The notes under the pieces are model-generated. The model made no database searches. It was not told where the DNA came from and saw only the letters and a list, made by a program, of their open reading frames with translations. Positions 23,911 through 28,637 of a stretch of 28,637 nucleotides of DNA are shown piece after piece. The position numbers and the translations under genes were made by a program. The stretch's first letter is position 1. Every line of letters starts with the position of its first letter. The stretch covers positions 1 through 28,637 of the forward strand of contig JBBSEZ010000070.1 in assembly GCA_038239195.1 (NCBI GenBank). Reading direction: 5' to 3'. The stretch is from JBBSEZ01 sp038239195. GTDB lineage: Bacteria > Planctomycetota > Planctomycetia > Gemmatales > Gemmataceae.

Positions 23911-24579
23911 ATGTTCGGTTTCTTCACTCGCAGTGTGCGCCCGTCCAAGCCTCGCGCTCCCCGCTCCGTCTGCCTCGGGCTGGAACCGCTCGAAACGCGG
24001 TACGCTCCCGCCTCGATGACGACCGTCACCGGCCCTCCGCCCCCTCCGCCGCCCGTCACGCTGACCATGGCCGTCGCGTACGGCAGCGCGCGAAACCTCA
24101 CTCTGAGCGGCCACCTGGCGAACGCCCCGACCGTCAGCAACCAGGCCGTGGCGATCTCGGGGCAGGCAACCGGGACGGCGACCACGGACGTCAACGGCGA
24201 CTACACCATCGCGTTGACCGCGACGGCCCTGGGCGAGGTGGACGCGGCCTCGAACGGGGCGACGGCCTCGGTGATGCTGACCGACCCGGCCCTGTTCATC
24301 GACTCCTTCTCCCACTTCGAGGGGAGCGGTGGGCTGATCACCTTCAGCGGCCACGTGACGCGCGAGGGCCGCGGGACGGCCGGGCTGTGGATCAGCCTGT
24401 ACGGGGGACCATCGGTCACGAACCAGTACGCCGCCGTTCAGGCCGATGGCTCGTTCAGCGTGACGTTGCAGTTCCCCGGGCAGTCCATCGACAACGGCAC
24501 CGTGTGGGCAAAGACCGTGGACGCCTGGGGCACGGTCTCGGACACGGCGTACGACTACCTGATCCAGACCGGCGTGTGA
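23911..24579 (+). CDS. Small exported protein with LEPLETR motif and two Ig-like repeats
   Basis: The 222-residue product starts at ATG 23911, supported by TGGAGG at 23898-23903; an in-frame ATG at 23893 would overlap that site. The N-terminus has basic residues followed by GLEPLETRYAPA (about 30-41), similar to the LEPR-XLL-type N-terminal motif that marks many exported planctomycete proteins. A proline run (PPPPPPP) follows as a linker. Two beta-rich repeats follow: one has LTLSGHLANAPTVSNQAVAIS then TTDVNGDYTIALT; the other has ITFSGHVTREGRGTAGLWIS then VQADGSFSVTLQF. Both resemble bacterial Ig-like/CarboxypepD-regulatory beta-sandwiches and look like an internal duplication. It is likely on the cell surface; the function is unknown. 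It is unusually short for proteins with this N-terminal motif. Confidence 0.8.
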   Translation: MFGFFTRSVRPSKPRAPRSVCLGLEPLETRYAPASMTTVTGPPPPPPPVTLTMAVAYGSARNLTLSGHLANAPTVSNQAVAISGQATGTATTDVNGDYTIALTATALGEVDAASNGATASVMLTDPALFIDSFSHFEGSGGLITFSGHVTREGRGTAGLWISLYGGPSVTNQYAAVQADGSFSVTLQFPGQSIDNGTVWAKTVDAWGTVSDTAYDYLIQTGV

Positions 24580-24582
24580 ACC

Positions 24583-24594
24583 GAAGGGCCCTTC
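24583..24594. repeat. 12-bp perfect palindrome between two genes
   Basis: GAAGGGCCCTTC occupies 24583-24594, four bases after the stop of the LEPLETR gene and 16 bases before the next start. It has no separate loop, so it could be a protein-binding site or a weak hairpin. It lacks a T-run. Confidence 0.35.
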
Positions 24595-24610
24595 TCGAAA
24601 CGAGGACTTC

Positions 24611-24940
24611 ATGAACGCTTCTTCGGACGGTCTCCGCTTGCTGGCGGCCCACCTCGGCGGGGAGTTCGCCGCCAACCCGCAGCGCCTCCGCCAGGACCTC
24701 GAGGCCTGCCTGGTGCCCTTGATCCGCAGCGCCATCCGCACCGGGGTCGGCGCCCCTCCCCTCGTGCAGTGGGTCCGGCGCCATCTCCCGGCCGCGCCCT
24801 CGGGGCGGCCCGCCGGCGCGCCGCGAGCGCCGGCACACGACCCGGACGCGACGGCGCCGGCGATGGCCCGCCAGTTGTGTGCCGTGCTGATCCGGCACTA
24901 CCAGGGCCGGCCCGGCCAGGAAACGGTCGTGGGCCGTTAG
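24611..24940 (+). CDS. Small hypothetical protein
   Basis: I do not recognise this 109-residue protein. ATG 24611 has GAGGA (24602-24606) four bases before it. The first 58 residues look alpha-helical (LRLLAAHLGGEFAANPQRLRQDLEACLVPLIRSAIRTG, then LVQWVRRHLP). A Pro/Ala/Arg-rich linker follows (about 60-88), then a second helix (MARQLCAVLIRHYQG). There is no signal peptide or membrane segment. It follows the LEPLETR gene after 31 bp and precedes the PAS-receiver gene by 146 bp, across a pair of strong inverted repeats. The ribosome binding site and codon use like its neighbours make it a credible gene, but nothing indicates a role. Confidence 0.6.
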   Translation: MNASSDGLRLLAAHLGGEFAANPQRLRQDLEACLVPLIRSAIRTGVGAPPLVQWVRRHLPAAPSGRPAGAPRAPAHDPDATAPAMARQLCAVLIRHYQGRPGQETVVGR

Positions 24941-24969
24941 AAAGCTCGTTGCTTCGCGCTCGTGCAATC

Positions 24970-25009
24970 GCCTGCGGCAAAGGGGCCGCAGGCGGCCTGC
25001 CGGCAGGCC
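24970..25009 (+). promoter_or_regulatory. Two adjacent strong inverted repeats, possible attenuator or terminator
   Basis: The first hairpin has a perfect nine-bp stem, GCCTGCGGC (24970-24978) and GCCGCAGGC (24985-24993), with loop AAAGGG. The second, directly adjoining, is the 16-bp perfect palindrome GGCCTGCCGGCAGGCC (24994-25009). Because GCCTGC occurs in both left arms and GCAGG in both right arms, arms of one can pair with arms of the other, giving alternative structures. There is no T-run. They lie 78 bp before the PAS-receiver start. Confidence 0.5.
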
Positions 25010-25086
25010 CTCCACGCGAGGGAGCCGACGCCCGTGCTCGCACCCCGTTGAAAATGCGCCCGGTCGATCTGGGCGGAGGACAGCCC

Positions 25087-26070
25087 ATGGCCGATCGAGG
25101 GGATAGACGAACTTCGGCGCCCGCGCCCTGGGCCGACGAGGCCCTGGTCCGAGCGCTGGCCGACAGCGTCGAGCCCTGCGTCTGCGTGCAGGACGTCGAG
25201 GGCCGGCTCCTGTTCGTCAATCGCTCCTTCTGCCGGTGGGTGGGGCGAACGGAGATCGACTTGATCGGGCGCTCGGGGGACACCTGGTCCTTCGCCTGGG
25301 GGGAGAAAGAGGCGCACGCCCTGGCCTCTGTGCTGGCCAGCGCGCGGCCCGAGCAGGGAGAGGTGGCCGGACAAGTGCGCCCGGTCCGCGTCCCGCTGCG
25401 CGACGCGCGAGGCGCCCTGACGGGCATGCTGACGGTCTTCCGGCCGGTGCCGGACGCGCCGCGGGGGCCTGTTCGCCTCGACGCCCGGGGCGAGCGCTCC
25501 TCCCGCGAGACCGTTCACGACAGCAACAACGCCCGCAGCAAGCTGCGGGGGGCCGGACACGACCCCGGCACGAGTGCGCGCTCTCATGCCTCCCTTCCGC
25601 CCGCGCCGCTCTCGGCGGCGTTGCCTCCCCTGGCGATCGGGCCGCGCTGGAACGCGGTGCTGCTCCTCGAAAGTAACGCCAGCGTCTTGCGCATGACCCA
25701 GCTCATCCTGGAGCGCGGCGGGCTCCCCGTCGTTTCGTTTTCCCGGGCCGCGGATGGCCTCGACTGGCTGCGCGGGCAACCGGGGCGTGCCTCCGTCGTC
25801 CTGCTCGACCAGCACCTGGTCGGCGGGCCGGATGCGCGGACGGCTCGCGAGGCCACTTCGGTTTCGCCCGGCTCGCGCGTGTTGCTCAACTGCGTGTGTG
25901 CGCCGGGAGACCTGCTGCCGGAGGCTCGCTCCTACATCTGGGGCCTGTTGCGCAAGCCCTACGATGCGGACCAGTTATTGCGGACGGTCCGGGCGGCACT
26001 GCGGCGGGCGGTCGCCCCTCCCGTGCCGCGGCCCGGCTCGCCAACCTGGGACTGTTCCTCGCGATCGTGA
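25087..26070 (+). CDS. PAS-receiver protein with partly degenerate receiver domain
   Basis: The 327-residue product starts at ATG 25087, supported by GGAGGA (25075-25080) six bases upstream; the longer open frame to 24769 overlaps the previous gene. Residues about 20-125 form a PAS domain (LADSVEPCVCVQDVEGRLLFVNRSF, later GMLTVFRPV), a small-molecule or redox sensor. A low-complexity linker follows. Residues about 195-310 form a response-regulator receiver: phospho-acceptor D241 (VVLLDQHLVGG) and lysine K290 (LRKPYD) are present, but the usual acidic pair is reduced to a single Glu (LLLESNAS) and the Thr/Ser switch residue is Asn or shifted (LLNCVC). It may be a poor phosphate acceptor or a binding module. 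It has no output or kinase domain. It lies 42 bp before the hybrid histidine kinase gene and probably acts with it. Confidence 0.82.
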   Translation: MADRGDRRTSAPAPWADEALVRALADSVEPCVCVQDVEGRLLFVNRSFCRWVGRTEIDLIGRSGDTWSFAWGEKEAHALASVLASARPEQGEVAGQVRPVRVPLRDARGALTGMLTVFRPVPDAPRGPVRLDARGERSSRETVHDSNNARSKLRGAGHDPGTSARSHASLPPAPLSAALPPLAIGPRWNAVLLLESNASVLRMTQLILERGGLPVVSFSRAADGLDWLRGQPGRASVVLLDQHLVGGPDARTAREATSVSPGSRVLLNCVCAPGDLLPEARSYIWGLLRKPYDADQLLRTVRAALRRAVAPPVPRPGSPTWDCSSRS

Positions 26071-26112
26071 AGGTATCGCGCCACGAAGATCGCGACGGAA
26101 AGGCGTTCGTCC

Positions 26113-28050
26113 ATGAGCAGCAACACGAGAACGATCCTCCTTGTCGAGGGCGACGCGGGGGCCCTGGCCCTCGAGCGCGGCCGCCTGGAACAGGCGGGGC
26201 TGAACGTGTTGACTGCGGGGACGCCGGCCGAAGCGCTGAAACAACTCCGTCGCCACGACTGCCATCTCATCCTGCTGGATTACGACCTCGCGGGAGGCCT
26301 CGACGGGCTGACCTTCTACGCCCAGTTGAAGGAGGCGGGGCACGACCTCCCGGTGATCCTGGTGGCGGGCTCCGGCAGCGAGGCCACGGTCATCCAGGCG
26401 CTGCGGGCCGGCGTTCGCGATTTCGTGAAGAAATCCGTGGAGTACCTCGCTTACCTGCCCGAGGCGGTGACGCGGGTGTTGCGGCAAGTGGAGACGGAGC
26501 GCCAGTTGGCCGAATCGGAGGCGCGCCTGGCCAGCCTCATCGGTTCGGCGCGGGACGCGATCCTGGTCGGGGACGCCGACGAGCGAATCACCCTGTTCAA
26601 CGCGGCGGCGGAGAAGATGTTCCGCTGCCCGGGCTCGGCCGCGCTCGGCCGACCGCTGACGCAATTCATTCCCAAGGAGTACGTAGCCCCAGAAGGAAGC
26701 GAAGGACACGACCAGGCGTCCCTGACCCACTACCTCCGGACCGGGACGCGGGGGGTGCGCTTCGACGGGACGGATTTTCCCCTGGAAGCGTCGGTCTCTC
26801 GCTCCCTGGTCGGGGGCGAGAAGTACTACACGGTCGTGGTGCGCGACGTCACGGAGCGCAAGAACGCCGAGGCGGCGCTCCGCGACAGCGAGGAGCGCTT
26901 CCGGCAGGCGCAGAAGATGGAGGCCATCGGGAAGCTGGCCGGAGGGGTCGCGCACGACTTCAACAACCTGCTCACCGTGATCCTCGGCTGCTGCGAGCTC
27001 CTGCTGGAGACCGAGGGGCTGGACACCTCCGCCGGCGAATTGGTGCAGCAAGTCCGGCACGCCGGGGAGCGGGCCGCCGCGCTGACGCACCGGTTGCTCG
27101 CCTTCAGTCGCAAACAGGTCCTCGCTCCCCTGGTCCTCGACGTCAACCAGATCGTGAGCGATTCGGAGAAGATCTTTCGCCGCCTGATCGGCGCGAACAT
27201 CGACCTCGCGACCTCGCTGGCACCGAACCTGGGGAAAGTCCAGGTCGATCCGGGGGGGATCGAGCAAGTGCTGCTCAACCTCGTGGTCAACGCCCGGGAC
27301 GCCATGCCGGCGGGGGGCTTTCTGACCCTGGAGACCCAGAACGTCGAGTTGGGCCCGCCGCCGACAGACCGCCCCGACGCTCCAACGGGCCCGTACGTGC
27401 TCCTGGCCGTGTCCGACACGGGCTGCGGCATGGACGAGGCCACCAGGGCGCAGATCTTCGAGCCGTTCTTCACCACCAAGGAACCCGACAAGGGCACGGG
27501 GCTCGGCCTGGCCATGGTCCACGGGCTCATCGAGCAAAGCGGCGGGCACATCGAGGTCTACAGCGAGGCCGGCTGCGGCACCACGTTCAAGATTTACCTG
27601 CCTCGCGTCGAGGGGCCCCCGGGGCCCGGCGCGCCGGCCTGCGAGGACTTGACCGTCCCGCGGGGCACGGAAACGGTGGTGCTGGCGGAAGACGACGAGG
27701 GGGCCCGGGCGCTGGCGCGGCTCGCGCTGCAGTCGCACGGCTACACGGTGCTCGAGGCCCACAACGGGGCCGAGGCAGAGGCCGCCTTTCAGCAGCACAC
27801 CGGCCCCATTCACCTCCTGGTCACCGACGTGGTGATGCCGAAGATGAGCGGGCGCGAGCTCGCGGAGCGCCTGCGCCCCCTCCGTCCGAACCTTCGCGTG
27901 CTCTACCTGTCGGGATACACCGATGACGCCATCATTCGCCACGGGGTGCTGGAGAAGGGCATGGCTTTTCTCCGCAAACCGTTCACGCCGCTGGCGCTGG
28001 CGCGGGCCGTTCGCAAGGTGCTCGACCAGGAGAGAAGTTCGACGGGTTAG
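26113..28050 (+). CDS. Hybrid sensor histidine kinase (REC-PAS-HisKA-HATPase-REC)
   Basis: The 645-residue protein has no membrane segments and should be cytoplasmic. In order: a receiver at about 8-125 with D56 (LILLDYDL); a PAS domain at about 133-255 (IGSARDAILVGDADERITLFNAAAEKMF); a dimerisation/phosphoacceptor domain with H281 in GGVAHDFNNLLTVILG; an ATPase domain with N-box NLVVNARDAMPAGG, DTGCGM and GTGLGLAM; and a C-terminal receiver at about 518-640 with D572 (LLVTDVVMPKMSG) and LRKPF. The HDFNN form of the H-box is typical of NtrB-like/hybrid kinases with an N-terminal receiver. The phosphate path is probably H281 to D572, with the N-terminal receiver as regulator; this is inference. 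GGAAAGG (26097-26103) precedes the start. The gene follows the PAS-receiver gene closely. Confidence 0.95.
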   Translation: MSSNTRTILLVEGDAGALALERGRLEQAGLNVLTAGTPAEALKQLRRHDCHLILLDYDLAGGLDGLTFYAQLKEAGHDLPVILVAGSGSEATVIQALRAGVRDFVKKSVEYLAYLPEAVTRVLRQVETERQLAESEARLASLIGSARDAILVGDADERITLFNAAAEKMFRCPGSAALGRPLTQFIPKEYVAPEGSEGHDQASLTHYLRTGTRGVRFDGTDFPLEASVSRSLVGGEKYYTVVVRDVTERKNAEAALRDSEERFRQAQKMEAIGKLAGGVAHDFNNLLTVILGCCELLLETEGLDTSAGELVQQVRHAGERAAALTHRLLAFSRKQVLAPLVLDVNQIVSDSEKIFRRLIGANIDLATSLAPNLGKVQVDPGGIEQVLLNLVVNARDAMPAGGFLTLETQNVELGPPPTDRPDAPTGPYVLLAVSDTGCGMDEATRAQIFEPFFTTKEPDKGTGLGLAMVHGLIEQSGGHIEVYSEAGCGTTFKIYLPRVEGPPGPGAPACEDLTVPRGTETVVLAEDDEGARALARLALQSHGYTVLEAHNGAEAEAAFQQHTGPIHLLVTDVVMPKMSGRELAERLRPLRPNLRVLYLSGYTDDAIIRHGVLEKGMAFLRKPFTPLALARAVRKVLDQERSSTG

Positions 28051-28131
28051 CGCAGCTTCGGAGAAGCGTGGGGGTCGACACGCTGTTGCGAGGTCTTGCT
28101 GTATCTAACTTCATTCTCGAGGACGCCCAAC

Positions 28132-28623
28132 ATGCCCAACGCGACGAGAAGTGAGTCCGCTTCAGGAGAGGTGCTCCAACAACCATCGATCCAAGGTGCC
28201 CTGGTCCTCCTTTTTGGGGGGTATCGATGCGCCGAAATACTTCAGCGATCGAGCTGGGAGTTCTCCTGTGACGTGCTCCGGCTCCGGGGGCTCGGCGTCA
28301 CCGACGAGGTGTTGAGCGAGTTGATCGCCAAGGGGTACGTGCTGCATCAGCCGGAATCGCTCGAGCCGAAGGGCAGATGGCATCAGCGGCAACGAAAAGT
28401 CCCAGCCACCTGGCCGTCGGAGTCTTGTTTCGTACTGTCGTCGGCGGGGGCGACCGTGGCCTTACAGTTGGCGCGGGAAGGAGGTTCAACTAGCACGGAC
28501 GGCCAGCCGACGAGACCTGGGAGGGAGACACCGCAGAAGGACGAAACGCCGGAATGGGAGCCCGCACGCCGCGAACTGCGTTATCTGAACTTTCGCAGAT
28601 TTTCTGAACGCTTGAACAGTTAG
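28132..28623 (+). CDS. Hypothetical protein with C-terminal WEPARREL motif
   Basis: I do not recognise this 163-residue protein. ATG 28132 has GAGGA (28119-28123) eight bases before it; the open frame reaches TTG 28096. The first 60 residues are hydrophobic to neutral (SIQGALVLLFGGYRCAEILQ), the middle contains GLGVTDEVLSELIAKGYVLHQPE, which could be a winged-helix-like stretch, and residues 105-135 are Ser/Thr/Pro/Gly-rich. The C-terminus has a W142-x4-R-R-E-L-R-Y-L motif, which resembles a Trp/RREL tail I recall from other small planctomycete proteins; this memory is weak evidence. By eye its codons are less strongly C/G-ending than those of its neighbours, which may indicate recent acquisition. 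The gene is complete within the window. Confidence 0.65.
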   Translation: MPNATRSESASGEVLQQPSIQGALVLLFGGYRCAEILQRSSWEFSCDVLRLRGLGVTDEVLSELIAKGYVLHQPESLEPKGRWHQRQRKVPATWPSESCFVLSSAGATVALQLAREGGSTSTDGQPTRPGRETPQKDETPEWEPARRELRYLNFRRFSERLNS

Positions 28624-28637
28624 CCAAGGGCTTGCGG

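Noticed and set aside
24769..25086. Upstream extension of the PAS-receiver frame
   Set aside because: It overlaps the small gene at 24611-24940, has no good ribosome binding site, and GGAGGA before ATG 25087 fixes the start.
28086..28107. Promoter-like TTGCGA and TATCTA before the last gene
   Set aside because: The spacing is only 10 bp, far from the 16-18 bp needed.

Overview
The window looks like chromosomal DNA of a planctomycete, probably of the Gemmata/Gemmataceae type. The reasons are the very high GC content with C/G-ending codons, the density of Ser/Thr kinases, an ECF sigma factor coupled to a kinase, large exported WD40, HEAT and 'TDAGLAHL'-type leucine-rich-repeat proteins, and a short exported protein with an N-terminal LEPLETR motif. 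All seventeen genes I can support lie on the + strand. The long minus-strand open frames are antisense shadows of GC-rich genes. I see no rRNA, tRNA, CRISPR array, insertion sequence or prophage.

Layout. (1) 82-4998: a terminator-like hairpin and a good sigma70-like promoter precede a three-gene operon: a membrane Ser/Thr kinase with an outside beta-sandwich domain, an unrecognised protein, and a Cys-rich/GT71-like glycosyltransferase/GH130-like fusion. (2) 5207-14928: three large exported repeat proteins: a WD40+LRR lipoprotein, a HEAT-repeat protein, and a WD40 protein with a helical tail. The last two are separated by 4 nt. (3) 15034-17432: urease structural genes ureA, ureB and ureC with all catalytic residues but no accessory genes nearby. 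(4) 17613-18608: a quinone-oxidoreductase-type MDR enzyme with its own promoter. (5) 18748-20319: an FHA-GAF-HD-GYP protein, a predicted cyclic-di-GMP phosphodiesterase. (6) 20442-23554: an ECF sigma factor whose stop codon overlaps the start of a membrane Ser/Thr kinase with TPRs, closed by a strong intrinsic terminator. (7) 23911-24940: a small LEPLETR protein with two Ig-like repeats and a 109-residue unknown. (8) 25087-28050: a PAS-receiver protein and a hybrid histidine kinase (REC-PAS-HisKA-HATPase-REC), preceded by two adjacent strong inverted repeats. (9) 28132-28623: an unrecognised protein with different base composition.

The common theme is signalling (two Ser/Thr kinases, one ECF sigma factor, one HD-GYP protein, two phosphorelay proteins) combined with cell-envelope proteins. 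The most attractive candidates for undescribed biology are the kinase/unknown/glycosyltransferase-propeller operon, the sigma/kinase pair whose kinase has DFN in place of DFG, and the three-gene exported repeat-protein block. No single element can be called a new system from sequence alone. Family assignments come from motif recognition without database searches.
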